From: Nitrospira sp.
GTDB taxonomy: Bacteria; Nitrospirota; Nitrospiria; Nitrospirales; Nitrospiraceae
Assembly: GCA_015709715.1 (NCBI GenBank)
Contig: CP054184.1
Span: 2,093,001-2,157,000, forward strand
Direction: 5' to 3'
Length of the DNA: 64,000 bases
In this document: positions 9,314 to 18,005 of the stretch, in pieces
Layout: each line of letters opens with the position of its first letter
Position numbering within the stretch: the first letter of the stretch is position 1
The notes under the pieces: generated by a model
Seen by the model: only the letters and a program-made list of their open reading frames with translations
Told to the model about the DNA's origin: nothing
The model's database searches: none
Translations under genes and position numbers: made by a program

Positions 9314-10210
9314 CTACGCAACAATCTCCGTGCCGATCCCCTTGTGAGTGAAGATCTCCAGCAAGATGGCGTGGGGGACCCGGCCGTCGATGATATGCGC
9401 CTTTCCCACCCCGCCGGCGAGGGCATCCAGGCAGGCATGCACTTTCGGGAGCATGCCTTCGCTGATGGTTCCCCGCTTGACCATCCGTTGCACGTCCTTG
9501 CGCGAGACGGTGGAGAGGTGTCGGCCGTTCGCATCACGGATTCCCTTCACATCGGTCAGCATGACCAATTTTTCGGCTTTTAGCGCCGCAGCAATCGCGC
9601 CGGCCACCAGATCGGCATTGATGTTGTAAGTGTTCCCTTCCCGATCGGTGCCGATGGGCGCGATGATCGGGATGTAGTTGTCTTCCTGAAGTTTCAACAG
9701 GAGCGTCGGGTCGATCGACTTCACGTCCCCGACGAACCCGAAATCTGCATCCGACTCGTGAGGATCGATGTCCTTTTCGATGCTTTCGGCCCAAGCCTTG
9801 GCGGTTAGGGGCTTCGTCAACATCAACCCTCCGTCCTTGCCGCTCAACCCCACCGCCTGGCCGCCATGCCGATTCAAGAGATCCACGATTTCCATGTTGA
9901 TGCGCCCGGCCAGCACCATCTCGACGATTTCCATCGTTGCGGCATCGGTCACCCGCACCCCATGACGGAATTTCGCTTCCATCCCCAAACGATCCAACAT
10001 CTGATCGATTTGGGGGCCGCCGCCGTGCACGATGACCGGATTGAGCCCCACATACTTCAAGAGGACCACGTTTTGCGCGAACCGCTCCTTGAGCGAGGCA
10101 TTGGTCATCGCATGCCCGCCGTACTTGATCACCACCGTCTTGCCCTTGAAGGTGCGGATGTAGGGCAGGGCTTCGATGAGCACGTCGGCCTTCTTGATGA
10201 GTTTATTCAT
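9314..10210 (-). CDS. argB: Acetylglutamate kinase
   Basis: The 298-residue protein phosphorylates N-acetyl-L-glutamate, the second step of arginine biosynthesis. It shows the amino-acid kinase fold motifs: VIKYGGHAM near residue 28, VHGGGPQID near 62, GLSGKDGG near 142, and a C-terminal IDGRVPHAILLEIFT block. Length matches the hexameric, arginine-inhibited class, and the N-terminal helix (KADVLIEALPYI) associated with that class is present. It lies 30 bases after hslU in the same direction, with no other arg genes in view. Confidence 0.97.
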   Translation of the reverse strand: MNKLIKKADVLIEALPYIRTFKGKTVVIKYGGHAMTNASLKERFAQNVVLLKYVGLNPVIVHGGGPQIDQMLDRLGMEAKFRHGVRVTDAATMEIVEMVLAGRINMEIVDLLNRHGGQAVGLSGKDGGLMLTKPLTAKAWAESIEKDIDPHESDADFGFVGDVKSIDPTLLLKLQEDNYIPIIAPIGTDREGNTYNINADLVAGAIAAALKAEKLVMLTDVKGIRDANGRHLSTVSRKDVQRMVKRGTISEGMLPKVHACLDALAGGVGKAHIIDGRVPHAILLEIFTHKGIGTEIVA

Positions 10211-10240
10211 GCGTCGCTCCTGGTTTCGGCAAGCCGTGGC

Positions 10241-11635
10241 CTATAGGATGTACCGGGTCAAATCTTGATCCTTCACGATATTCTGCAGGCGCTCCCGCAC
10301 ATAGGCCGCGTCGATCATGATGGTTTTGGATTCGAGCTCGGGGCCATCAAACGACACCTGTTCCAGCAACCGCTCCATGATCGTAAACAGGCGCCGAGCC
10401 CCGATGTTTTCGGTCCGTTCGTTGACCTGCACCGCCGTCGCGGCAATCTCCGCCAATCCTTCTGGCGTGAACTCTATTTTGATCCCCTCCGTCACCATCA
10501 ACGCCTCGTACTGCCGGACCAGTGATCCGTGCGGCTCGGTGAGGATCCGCACGAAGTCCTCCGTCGTCAAAGCGGCCAATTCGACTCGGATCGGAAACCG
10601 TCCTTGAAGTTCGGGAATGAGATCCGAAGGTTTGGCCACATGAAACGCACCCGCGGCAATGAACAGAATATGGTCCGTCTGAACGGCTCCATGCTTGGTG
10701 CTGACGGTGGAGCCTTCCACGATGGGCAGCAAGTCCCGCTGCACTCCCTCACGCGACACGTCAGGTCCCGCCGTGCGTTCCCGGCCGGCAATCTTGTCGA
10801 TTTCATCCAGAAAGACGATCCCCGTCTGCTCGACTTTCGTGATCGCTTCGCGGACCACCTCGTCCATGTCGATGAGCTTTTGCGCCTCCTCCTGAGTCAG
10901 CTGTTTGAGCGCCTCGGGGACCTTCATGGAGCGCTTCTTTTTCTTGCCTTGAAACAGGCCGCCCAACATGTCCCGGAGATTTCCTTCCAGCTCCTCCATG
11001 CCGCCCGCGTTCCCCATCATTCCCAGAGGTAGGGAACGTTCCTTGACCTCGACTTCGACGGACCGATGATCCAATTTGCCGTCCCGTAATTGCAGCCGTA
11101 ACTTCGAACGGGTCGTGTCATACGTATCTGCTCCGCTCGGCTGATCCGGACGTGGCGTGGCATGCTCGAAGCCTGGCCGCCCAGGGGGCGGCGGGAGCAG
11201 CACATCCAACAACCGCTCTTCTCCGAGCCGGGAGGCCTTCTCCTGCACCTCATCCAGGTGTTTAGTCTTCACCAGGTTGATCGCCTGTTCGGTGAGGTCA
11301 CGGATGATCGACTCGACATCCCGCCCCACATACCCGACCTCCGTGAACTTCGACGCCTCGACTTTAATGAACGGCGCATCCGCGAGTTTCGCCAACCGGC
11401 GGGCGATTTCCGTCTTCCCCACACCGGTCGGCCCGATCATGATGATATTTTTCGGCATCACCTCATCGCGCAAGTCCGCAGGCAGCTGTTGCCGCCGCCA
11501 GCGGTTGCGAAGGGCGATGGCCACCATGCGCTTGGCATCCTGTTGTCCGATCACATACCGATCCAGGGCCTCGACGATCTGCCGGGGCGTCAGGCTGTTC
11601 ATGTTGAGCGGACGCGATGGGGTGTCGGTCGTCAT
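10241..11635 (-). CDS. hslU: ATP-dependent protease ATPase subunit HslU
   Basis: The 464-residue AAA+ unfoldase partners HslV. It has the opening motif [17 protein letters not shown], Walker [10 protein letters not shown], the pore motif GYVGRD, a charged intermediate domain (residues about 120-240), Walker [10 protein letters not shown] and the C-terminal helix ending in an exposed hydrophobic tail (DLTRYIL) that docks into HslV. Start codon and length fit the family. It lies 12 bases downstream of hslV, giving the classic trmFO-xerC-hslV-hslU order. Confidence 0.98.
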   Translation of the reverse strand: MTTDTPSRPLNMNSLTPRQIVEALDRYVIGQQDAKRMVAIALRNRWRRQQLPADLRDEVMPKNIIMIGPTGVGKTEIARRLAKLADAPFIKVEASKFTEVGYVGRDVESIIRDLTEQAINLVKTKHLDEVQEKASRLGEERLLDVLLPPPPGRPGFEHATPRPDQPSGADTYDTTRSKLRLQLRDGKLDHRSVEVEVKERSLPLGMMGNAGGMEELEGNLRDMLGGLFQGKKKKRSMKVPEALKQLTQEEAQKLIDMDEVVREAITKVEQTGIVFLDEIDKIAGRERTAGPDVSREGVQRDLLPIVEGSTVSTKHGAVQTDHILFIAAGAFHVAKPSDLIPELQGRFPIRVELAALTTEDFVRILTEPHGSLVRQYEALMVTEGIKIEFTPEGLAEIAATAVQVNERTENIGARRLFTIMERLLEQVSFDGPELESKTIMIDAAYVRERLQNIVKDQDLTRYIL

Positions 11636-11647
11636 GCGGGCTGCATC

Positions 11648-12184
11648 CTACCGTGACAGCGATTCGATCACAATCTGTTGATTGGTATAAATGTCGATCG
11701 CACCGGCGATCGTGAGTGCTTCCTGGACGATCTGATCGGCCGGAAGCTCGGAATGTGCGAGGAGCGCGCGCGCCGCGGCCAGCGCATAGGGCCCGCCGGA
11801 GCCGATGGCCAGAATCCCATCCTCCGGCTCGACCACGTCACCGGTCCCTGAAATGATAAAGGAGTGGTTCAGATCGGCCACGGCCAACAGCGCTTCCAGC
11901 CGCCGCAACATCCGATCAGTCCGCCAATCTTTCGCCAGCTCTACCGCCGCCCTCATCAGGTTCCCGCGGTATTCCGCCAGCTTCCCCTCGAACTTTTCGA
12001 ACAGCGTGAAGGCGTCGGCGGTCGCACCGGCAAACCCCGCCAACACGGCATCGCCGTGGAGACGCCGCATTTTTTTGGCGTTGTGCTTCATCACCGTCGT
12101 ACCGACCGTCACTTGCCCGTCACACCCCATCGTCACGCGGTCGCCCCGCCTGACGCACAACACCGTCGTGGATCGAATGGTCAT
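11648..12184 (-). CDS. hslV: ATP-dependent protease proteolytic subunit HslV
   Basis: The 178-residue protein is the Ntn-type threonine peptidase of the HslUV complex. The mature-start motif [12 protein letters not shown] is preceded by MTIRS, five residues more than in E. coli HslV, where the catalytic Thr follows Met1 directly. A similar extension exists in Bacillus ClpQ. The nucleophile could therefore be Thr6 after propeptide removal, or Thr2. The CDGQVT block and glycine-rich strands are intact. Its start overlaps the stop of xerC (ATGA), indicating translational coupling. Confidence 0.97.
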   Translation of the reverse strand: MTIRSTTVLCVRRGDRVTMGCDGQVTVGTTVMKHNAKKMRRLHGDAVLAGFAGATADAFTLFEKFEGKLAEYRGNLMRAAVELAKDWRTDRMLRRLEALLAVADLNHSFIISGTGDVVEPEDGILAIGSGGPYALAAARALLAHSELPADQIVQEALTIAGAIDIYTNQQIVIESLSR

Positions 12185-13131
12185 CGCAATCCCTTTCGCC
12201 CTGTTGCTTGACCCGTCGCCGAATCTGGGCCCGCCCGCGGGTGGGTGCGATCGTATAACGCCAGCAACTGGTCTGTCGCCAAATGGGTGTAGCGTTGCGT
12301 CGTACTCAGCGAGGCATGCCCCAGCATTTCCTGAATCGCTCGCAGATCCGCCCCCTCATCCAGCAGGTGTGTGGCAAACGAGTGTCGCAGCGTGTGCGGG
12401 TGGACGGCCCCACCGCTCAACGCTCCGGAATATTTTGCGACCAGACGCGCCACGGTCCGCGCGCTCAACCGCCGGCCGCGGTTGTTTCGAAAAACAGGGA
12501 CTTCCCCCGCCCTCTCGCCGGCCAATCGAGACCCACCCGTCATCTGATCATGATAGGCGGTGATGGCCTCAAGCGCCAGACTGCTCAGGGGAATGATCCG
12601 GTCCTTGCCGCCCTTGCCGCGTACTGTGACGACTCCCTCACTGCGGCTGATATCCTCACAGTTCATGCCGACCAACTCACTGACCCGCGTGCCGGTGGAG
12701 TAGAGCGTTTCCAAGATGGCGCGATCCCGCAAGGCCATGCCCCCTTGGCCGACAGGAAACTCCATGAGGGCGGCCGCATCGTCCTTCGTCAGGACGCGAG
12801 GAAGATGTTTGGGGAGTTTGGGAGCATGGACCTCGTCCGCGGGGCTGGACGTCAATCGACCGTTCCGTACCAGGTAACGGAAAAAACTACGCAGACAAGC
12901 CACTTTTCTCGCAAGGGAAGACTTCTTATCACCGTGACGGTCTCGGTCCGCAAGAAAGGCACGAATGATGGCCGAGTCGACCAATTCTGGAGTCGGAGGA
13001 ACCGGGGTCAGCGCACCACGCGCAAAAGTCTCAAACTGAGCCAGATCAGAGGTGTAGGCCCGGATGGTTTGGGCCGAACATCCTTGCTGCACGGTCAAGG
13101 TGTTCAGGAAATCCCGGATTGCGCGATCCAT
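12181..13131 (-). CDS. xerC: Tyrosine recombinase XerC
   Basis: The 316-residue site-specific recombinase has an N-terminal SAM-like core-binding domain (about 1-95) and a C-terminal catalytic domain. The active-site residues are visible: Arg in STGTRVSEL, His and Arg in [10 protein letters not shown], a second His in [10 protein letters not shown] and the nucleophilic Tyr in TTQRYTHL. Linkage to trmFO and hslVU is the conserved context of XerC (CodV), the chromosome dimer resolution recombinase acting at dif, rather than of a phage integrase. Its start overlaps the end of trmFO by 28 bases. Confidence 0.95.
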   Translation of the reverse strand: MDRAIRDFLNTLTVQQGCSAQTIRAYTSDLAQFETFARGALTPVPPTPELVDSAIIRAFLADRDRHGDKKSSLARKVACLRSFFRYLVRNGRLTSSPADEVHAPKLPKHLPRVLTKDDAAALMEFPVGQGGMALRDRAILETLYSTGTRVSELVGMNCEDISRSEGVVTVRGKGGKDRIIPLSSLALEAITAYHDQMTGGSRLAGERAGEVPVFRNNRGRRLSARTVARLVAKYSGALSGGAVHPHTLRHSFATHLLDEGADLRAIQEMLGHASLSTTQRYTHLATDQLLALYDRTHPRAGPDSATGQATGRKGLR

Positions 13132-14420
13132 GCGTCAAAATCCTCAACGGCTCGTTGCTGGATGAGACGCCGCTTCTGATCCTTGTCGCGCGTCTTAGCG
13201 GAGAGAGGCGGGAAGAGTCCGAAGTTGGTGTTCATGGGTTGAAAATGCGCCGGATCGCTGTTCATGAGATGGGCGATGAGGCAGCCATGCGCGCTGGTCG
13301 GCGGCGGCGCCACCAAGGGTTGTCCGGCCATGAGTCGAGCCGCATTGATTCCGGCAAGCCCTCCCATGGCCGCAGATTCGGTGTAGCCCTCGACTCCGAC
13401 AAGCTGTCCGGCAAAAAAGAGAGACTCCCGCGACTTGAGTTGTAACGTCCCTCGCAAGAGCTGCGGCGAGTTGATGAAGGTGTTGCGATGAAGGCTGCCG
13501 AAACGCAGGAACTCGGCCTGCTCCAAACCCGGAATCATCCGAAAGACACGGCGCTGCTCCGGATAAGTCATTTTGGTCTGAAAACCGACCATGTTATAGC
13601 AGGTGCCATGCACGTTCTCGGTACGGAGCTGGACCACGGCATAGGGGCGTCGCCCAGTCTTGGGATCTTCCAAGCCCACGGGCTTCAACGGGCCGAACTG
13701 CATGGTCTGCCGACCTCGTTCCGCCATGACTTCGATCGGGATGCAGCTTTCAAAGTAGGGCACCTTCTCAAATTCCTTCGGCTGCACCTTTTCCGCAGCC
13801 ATCATCGCGTCATACAGAGCATTGTAGGCCGCTTCATCCAACGGGCAATTGAGATAGTCATCCCCGCCCTTGCCGTAGCGGGAGGCTCGGTAGGCGATAT
13901 TCATATCGATGGAATCGGCATCGATGATGGGTGAAATGGCGTCATAAAAGTACAGATGCCGTGCATTGGTCAGCTCAGCAATAGCCTTCGACAACTGGTC
14001 CGACGTGAGAGGACCGGTCGCGATGATACAAGTGGCATCGGATGGAATCGCCGCCACTTCCTCGCGAACGATCCGAATATGAGGATGGTCCTCCAACGCG
14101 CGAGTGATGAACCGGGCGAACTCTTCACGATCGACCGCCAAAGCCGAGCCAGCCGGGACACGCGCCGCTTCTGCCGCGCGAATGACGAGGGAGTTCAATC
14201 GGCGCATCTCAGCCTTTAAAATCCCGGGAGCATTCAGCGGGTCGGCCGATCCCAAGGAATTCGAGCACACCAATTCGGCCAAGTTCCCGGTCTTGTGGGC
14301 CTTGGTCATCTCCTTTGGACGCATTTCGTACAGGGTCACCTTGACCCCGCGAGCGGCGGCTTGCCAGGCCGCTTCCGAACCGGCTAAGCCCCCCCCAATA
14401 ATCACAATATCGTCGCGCAT
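13104..14420 (-). CDS. trmFO: Methylenetetrahydrofolate-tRNA-(uracil-5-)-methyltransferase TrmFO
   Basis: TrmFO is a folate- and FAD-dependent enzyme that makes 5-methyluridine at tRNA position 54. The N-terminal FAD-binding motif is [14 protein letters not shown]. Family blocks seen include [35 protein letters not shown] and [27 protein letters not shown] start it at ATG 14420 (438 residues). The longer frame to 14456 would begin within the -10 element of the promoter at 14455-14484 and so upstream of the expected transcript start. It heads the trmFO-xerC-hslV-hslU-argB run. Confidence 0.96.
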   Translation of the reverse strand: MRDDIVIIGGGLAGSEAAWQAAARGVKVTLYEMRPKEMTKAHKTGNLAELVCSNSLGSADPLNAPGILKAEMRRLNSLVIRAAEAARVPAGSALAVDREEFARFITRALEDHPHIRIVREEVAAIPSDATCIIATGPLTSDQLSKAIAELTNARHLYFYDAISPIIDADSIDMNIAYRASRYGKGGDDYLNCPLDEAAYNALYDAMMAAEKVQPKEFEKVPYFESCIPIEVMAERGRQTMQFGPLKPVGLEDPKTGRRPYAVVQLRTENVHGTCYNMVGFQTKMTYPEQRRVFRMIPGLEQAEFLRFGSLHRNTFINSPQLLRGTLQLKSRESLFFAGQLVGVEGYTESAAMGGLAGINAARLMAGQPLVAPPPTSAHGCLIAHLMNSDPAHFQPMNTNFGLFPPLSAKTRDKDQKRRLIQQRAVEDFDAWIAQSGIS

Positions 14421-14454
14421 GAACGGGAAACTCTTGAAATGTGGAAGGAAGCCC

Positions 14455-14484
14455 ATTGTAAGAATCGGCTTTTCAGGATGTCAA
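14455..14484 (-). promoter_or_regulatory. Sigma-70 promoter for the trmFO operon
   Basis: On the minus strand, TTGACA (14484-14479) and TACAAT (14460-14455) are separated by 18 bases, close to the sigma-70 consensus. Transcription would start near 14448, about 28 bases before the trmFO ATG at 14420. This fixes the start choice for trmFO. Confidence 0.75.
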
Positions 14485-14545
14485 GAAACGCGCCGCCTCT
14501 TCCAAATCAGACGGGTGTGCAACCGATGGTGCCACTATGAGTTTG

Positions 14546-14575
14546 TTGCTCCCTTTCGCCGGACCATGCTACACT
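14546..14575 (+). promoter_or_regulatory. Sigma-70-like promoter for tRNA-Val
   Basis: TTGCTC (14546-14551) and TACACT (14570-14575) are separated by 18 bases, and the -10 ends 10 bases before the tRNA. The expected start point falls just before the mature 5' end, as is common for single tRNA genes. Confidence 0.5.
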
Positions 14576-14585
14576 GCGCCCGCGT

Positions 14586-14660
14586 GGGCGATTAGCTCAG
14601 TGGGAGAGCGCTTCCTTCACACGGAAGAGGCCACAGGTTCGATACCTGTATCGCCCACCA
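14586..14660 (+). tRNA. tRNA-Val (anticodon CAC)
   Basis: A full cloverleaf is visible: acceptor stem GGGCGAT/ATCGCCC, D arm GCTC...GAGC, anticodon stem CTTCC/GGAAG around loop TTCACAC, and T arm ACAGG TTCGATA CCTGT. Positions 34-36 are CAC, decoding GTG valine. The CCA end is encoded (14658-14660). It stands alone between trmFO and a lipoprotein gene. Confidence 0.97.
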
Positions 14661-14827
14661 TTGTCAGCCTTTCCATCCTGTTCTAGCCTTCCAGCTTCGA
14701 TGCTCCTTGAAGCCCTCCTCATTACCGGGCCGCGCGACTGGACAGAATGGGGGCCCTGCGCTAGACTTTTTTCACGAGAAATCTGGCGACGCGTCCCCGT
14801 TTCCACCCAGCAGAAAGAGAGGTTCGT

Positions 14828-15157
14828 ATGCGCGGGACTTTGGCACTCATCATGTTGGGGCTTATCCTGACGATCGGTTGTTCGACGACCAACCAAGTAG
14901 CGCCGCAAGACCAGACCTATACTGCGCCGCTCAGCATTTATAGCGCCATGGACAGTACGTCTCTCGTCTATTCAGACCCGGTTGCGGCTTCGTCTGCCAA
15001 TGACAACCCCTTCCGATGGGCCGGCTTCGTGCTACACCCAGTCGGACAAGTCATCGACTATACGGTGAACAGACCCCTTTACACCATTGCCCGCCACGCC
15101 CCATATCTGTTCGGCTACACCGCTGAAGATTCCATGATCGACTCGCAGCGCCGCTAG
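14828..15157 (+). CDS. Small lipoprotein of unknown function
   Basis: The 109-residue protein starts with a basic residue and hydrophobic stretch ending in the lipobox LTIGC (Cys at about residue 17), so it should be processed by signal peptidase II and lipid-anchored. The mature part is polar, with a hydrophobic patch FVLHPVGQVIDYTV suggesting membrane-associated or amphipathic structure. An AGAGAGG-like ribosome site lies just upstream. I do not recognise a family. A strong hairpin follows 9 bases after the stop. Confidence 0.75.
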   Translation: MRGTLALIMLGLILTIGCSTTNQVAPQDQTYTAPLSIYSAMDSTSLVYSDPVAASSANDNPFRWAGFVLHPVGQVIDYTVNRPLYTIARHAPYLFGYTAEDSMIDSQRR

Positions 15158-15165
15158 GCGCAGCC

Positions 15166-15199
15166 CTGCGCCGGGCGGATATGAGCCGACCCGGCGCAG
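15166..15199 (+). terminator. Hairpin terminator after the small lipoprotein gene
   Basis: Perfect 10-base arms CTGCGCCGGG and CCCGGCGCAG enclose a 14-base loop. A T/C-rich stretch follows at some distance. Position directly after the lipoprotein stop supports a terminator role. Confidence 0.55.
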
Positions 15200-15303
15200 C
15201 GATCGGACCTTCGTGTTTCCCTTTCTGTTCCTGCCTCTCTCGCAACCCAGCCTCGTTTACGGTATGCTTCCCGGTACTCCTTCAGCCAATTGCGAGTGGG
15301 ACC

Positions 15304-16464
15304 ATGTCTCCGACCAGACCCTATCGACGCGTGCTTGTGCTCGCACTCTGCGCCCTCTGTAGTCTATGGTGGGCTGGATGTGAAACCCCGCCCCCGCCAC
15401 GCGTCCCCCTTCCGCCGTCGGAAAGCGACCTTGATCTTAAAGGAACGACAAAACTCTGCGACTCTCGCCAGGACTTCCGCAACACTCATCCCGGGATCGT
15501 CTCCCAAAGCCACCTGTGGGGCAGCGGAGAAGAGTTACGAATCCCATCGACACAGAGTCGCTCGAAAGCAGACGAATCCTACTTCTTTGATGAGGATGGA
15601 GTCTTGGTGGGTATGCTCTTCGTCTTTCGGTCGGGGCTTGATTTGGAGCCGTACAAGACCCTTCGCTATACCCTGTCCCAACTGAAGCCTAGCTTGGAGT
15701 TTTACCTAACCGTCGCGCAATTGGTTGATCGACAGAACATGGAGACGAGTACCCTCTTCGAAACGGGCGACGAAAAGACCACCACCCAGTATCTCATCTT
15801 GGGCGAACGTTCAGCCCCGCGTCTGCTTGAAGCCTCTTTCACCATCGATCCTTATGTGAAGTTGTTTTCTCCCTACCGGAAAGAATTCCTTGATCGGCTT
15901 CGCCCGACCCCCCAAGAGTCCGGAGGACAGCGCCTCGACACACAAGGCTCCGAAGACAAAGAGCCCTTTTCGTCCCTCCAACAATTTGCGCGGGGCCAGA
16001 CTGCCCAACTCGCCTATTGCGGCAAAAAAGACCAGGTCATTGCGCTCGACGCCTATCAAAAGGCCAGCATCTCGGGCTTCACCAACAAAGTATGGCAAGC
16101 CGAATTGCACCATCGGTTAGGGGTTTCATCGGAAGCGACGGGAAATTTGGAGCAGGCGAAGACCGAGATGCTGGCGTCCCTAGCCAAACGCCCGAATTCC
16201 CCGGAAGTGCTCAACAACCTCGGCACTGTCTATGGGAAATTAGGAGACACACGTAGCGCTCTCGCCTCATTCGAGAAAGCCGTGCTGTTGCGCCCGAACT
16301 ATGCCATTGCCCGTTTCAACCTGGCGGAGGCCATTGGAGACAGCAACCCCAAGCGAGCCATCACGGAATACGAGACCTACCTCGCCTTGGTGGAAGGCCT
16401 CCCCGAGGAGACAGACCGAGCCACGCTGGCCCAGAAGCGCGTGAAAGAGCTTAAACACCATTAA
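15304..16464 (+). CDS. TPR-repeat lipoprotein
   Basis: The start is placed at ATG 15304, where the coding frame begins with an arginine-containing n-region and a hydrophobic stretch ending in the lipobox WWAGC (Cys near residue 26); a longer frame upstream lacks such a signal. The 386-residue product has a central domain without recognised family. The C-terminal half (about 265-380) carries three to four tetratricopeptide repeats, for example NLGTVYGKLGDTRSALASFEKA. Such lipoproteins usually scaffold envelope complexes; no specific partner can be named. It stands alone, facing the DksA-like gene. Confidence 0.8.
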   Translation: MSPTRPYRRVLVLALCALCSLWWAGCETPPPPRVPLPPSESDLDLKGTTKLCDSRQDFRNTHPGIVSQSHLWGSGEELRIPSTQSRSKADESYFFDEDGVLVGMLFVFRSGLDLEPYKTLRYTLSQLKPSLEFYLTVAQLVDRQNMETSTLFETGDEKTTTQYLILGERSAPRLLEASFTIDPYVKLFSPYRKEFLDRLRPTPQESGGQRLDTQGSEDKEPFSSLQQFARGQTAQLAYCGKKDQVIALDAYQKASISGFTNKVWQAELHHRLGVSSEATGNLEQAKTEMLASLAKRPNSPEVLNNLGTVYGKLGDTRSALASFEKAVLLRPNYAIARFNLAEAIGDSNPKRAITEYETYLALVEGLPEETDRATLAQKRVKELKHH

Positions 16465-16508
16465 TTCAGCAGCTTGTGGTTCGGTAGGCAACAAGGCAGT
16501 GGAGGAGG

Positions 16509-16916
16509 CTAGCGGCGGGTCTTTTCTTCTTCTTCCTGACTGGTCTTACACTCAATGCACAATGTCGTTACCGGGCGAGCCTTCAATCGCTTGTAAGGGA
16601 TCTCGCCGTTGCATCGTTCGCAGATGCCATAGGTCTGGGTCGCGAGTCGACTCAAGGCTTCATCGATCTTCTTAAGCAATTTGCGCTCGCGCTCGCGGAT
16701 CCGAAAGGAGAAGTGCTGGTCGGCTTCAGCGGAGGCCTGATCGCTGACGTCGGGAAAGATTTCCAGTCCGGTGGGATTCGTGAGTACGACACCGGCTTCC
16801 GCGAGAATGGCGGCCCGCTGGCCTTCGAGATCCCGCTGAATGTCTGGGTATTTCACGCCGTTGGCCTTTGTAGGCTTTGGCCGATCGGCGGCGGTTTTCT
16901 TTGTCGAAGCCTTCAT
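16509..16916 (-). CDS. DksA/TraR-family zinc finger transcription factor
   Basis: The 135-residue protein has the DksA layout: a basic N-terminal tail, a coiled-coil region (about 25-95) and a C-terminal four-cysteine zinc finger (CERC...CIEC). The coiled-coil tip motif DxxDxA, needed in DksA for action in the RNA polymerase secondary channel, is present as DVSDQA at residues 56-61. It probably modulates transcription with ppGpp. The 122 bases separating it from recR suggest its own promoter. It could equally be called a DksA paralogue. Confidence 0.88.
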   Translation of the reverse strand: MKASTKKTAADRPKPTKANGVKYPDIQRDLEGQRAAILAEAGVVLTNPTGLEIFPDVSDQASAEADQHFSFRIRERERKLLKKIDEALSRLATQTYGICERCNGEIPYKRLKARPVTTLCIECKTSQEEEEKTRR

Positions 16917-17038
16917 CTGATATTCGGCCTCAGCAAATACGACTTAGCATCCAGGAAGGTAAAACTATAGCAGTCCGACGCAAAAGGGGTCAATCACCCA
17001 CGCTACGCGACACTCGAGCGCGAGGAGGGGTCCTCTCG

Positions 17039-17641
17039 TCACAACTCCCGTCGCCCTTCGATCGATTTCACGAGCGTCACTTCATCCGCATATTCGATAT
17101 CCATTCCAACCGGGATGCCATACGCGATGCGAGACACCCGCACCTGGTGAGGCTTCAGCAGTCGGGTCAAATAAATCGCCGTGGCCTCCCCCTCGATCGT
17201 CGGATTGGTCGCCACGATGACCTCTTCCACGCCGCCCGCCTTGACTCGCTCCAGTAATTCCTCAGCGCGAATATCCGACGGCCCCACGCCGTCCAGCGGC
17301 GAAAGAGCGCCCAGCAACACATGATAGAGGCCGCGATATCCACCGGCTCGTTCAATGGCATACAGCGTGCTCGGCTCCTCGACCACCAGAATCTTGCTGC
17401 GATCCCGCTTCGGATCCTTACAAAATTCGCACAGTTCTCCCTCGGCGATGTTGCGGCATTGTCGACAGAAAGACAGACCATCTTTCACGGCTTGGATGGC
17501 CTCGGCCAGCCGTATGGCCTCCTCACGGTCCGCTTTCAGTACATGAAACGCCAACCGCTGGGCCGTTTTTTGTCCGATCCCAGGCAGACGTACCAACTCG
17601 CGCACCAACTTCGCCAGCAATCCCTGTTGATCGACACTCAT
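17039..17641 (-). CDS. recR: Recombination mediator protein RecR
   Basis: The 200-residue protein has the RecR order: helix-hairpin-helix (LPGIGQKTAQRLAFH), four-cysteine zinc finger (CRQCRNIAEGELCEFC), Toprim domain starting ILVVEEPSTLYAIE, and a C-terminal block with ATNPTIEGEATA. RecR works with RecO and RecF in loading RecA at gaps. It is last in the dnaX-ybaB-recR cluster, a widely conserved order, 40 bases after ybaB. Confidence 0.97.
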   Translation of the reverse strand: MSVDQQGLLAKLVRELVRLPGIGQKTAQRLAFHVLKADREEAIRLAEAIQAVKDGLSFCRQCRNIAEGELCEFCKDPKRDRSKILVVEEPSTLYAIERAGGYRGLYHVLLGALSPLDGVGPSDIRAEELLERVKAGGVEEVIVATNPTIEGEATAIYLTRLLKPHQVRVSRIAYGIPVGMDIEYADEVTLVKSIEGRREL

Positions 17642-17681
17642 GACGTGTAATGAATTGCCGCTGCCGTGAGGACGCAGCAGC

Positions 17682-18005
17682 TCAAAAGAGACCGGGAATT
17701 TTCATCCCACCGGTGACGGCCTTCATTTCCTCCGCCATCATCTCGCGGGCTTTCTTCAGCGCATCGTTGCCGGCGGCAACCACCAAGTCCTGCAGCATAT
17801 CGACATCGCCGGTTTTCACGACCTCAGGGTCGATTTTCACGCTCACGAGATCCATGGCACCGTTGACCGTAACCGTGACGATTCCGCCGCCGGCGGTTCC
17901 TGCCACGGTCTTGGCCGCCGCCTGCTCCTGCACCCGCGCCATTTGTTCCTGCATGGCCTGGGCTTGCTTCAAAATATTCGACATATTCCCGAATGGATTC
18001 TTCAT
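17682..18005 (-). CDS. YbaB/EbfC-family nucleoid-associated protein
   Basis: This 107-residue protein has a methionine/glutamine-rich N-terminal helix (MLKQAQAMQEQMARVQ pattern), a central beta region VTVNGAMDLVSVKIDPE, and a helix DLVVAAGNDALKKAREMMAEEM, as in YbaB/EbfC DNA-binding dimers. It sits between dnaX and recR, the standard position, and its ATG overlaps the dnaX stop (ATGA), indicating translational coupling. It probably binds DNA and may help RecR-dependent repair. Confidence 0.93.
   Translation of the reverse strand: MKNPFGNMSNILKQAQAMQEQMARVQEQAAAKTVAGTAGGGIVTVTVNGAMDLVSVKIDPEVVKTGDVDMLQDLVVAAGNDALKKAREMMAEEMKAVTGGMKIPGLF

Noticed and set aside
12181-13131. Tyrosine recombinase as a mobile-element integrase
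   Set aside because: Operon position between trmFO and hslV is the conserved context of chromosomal XerC.
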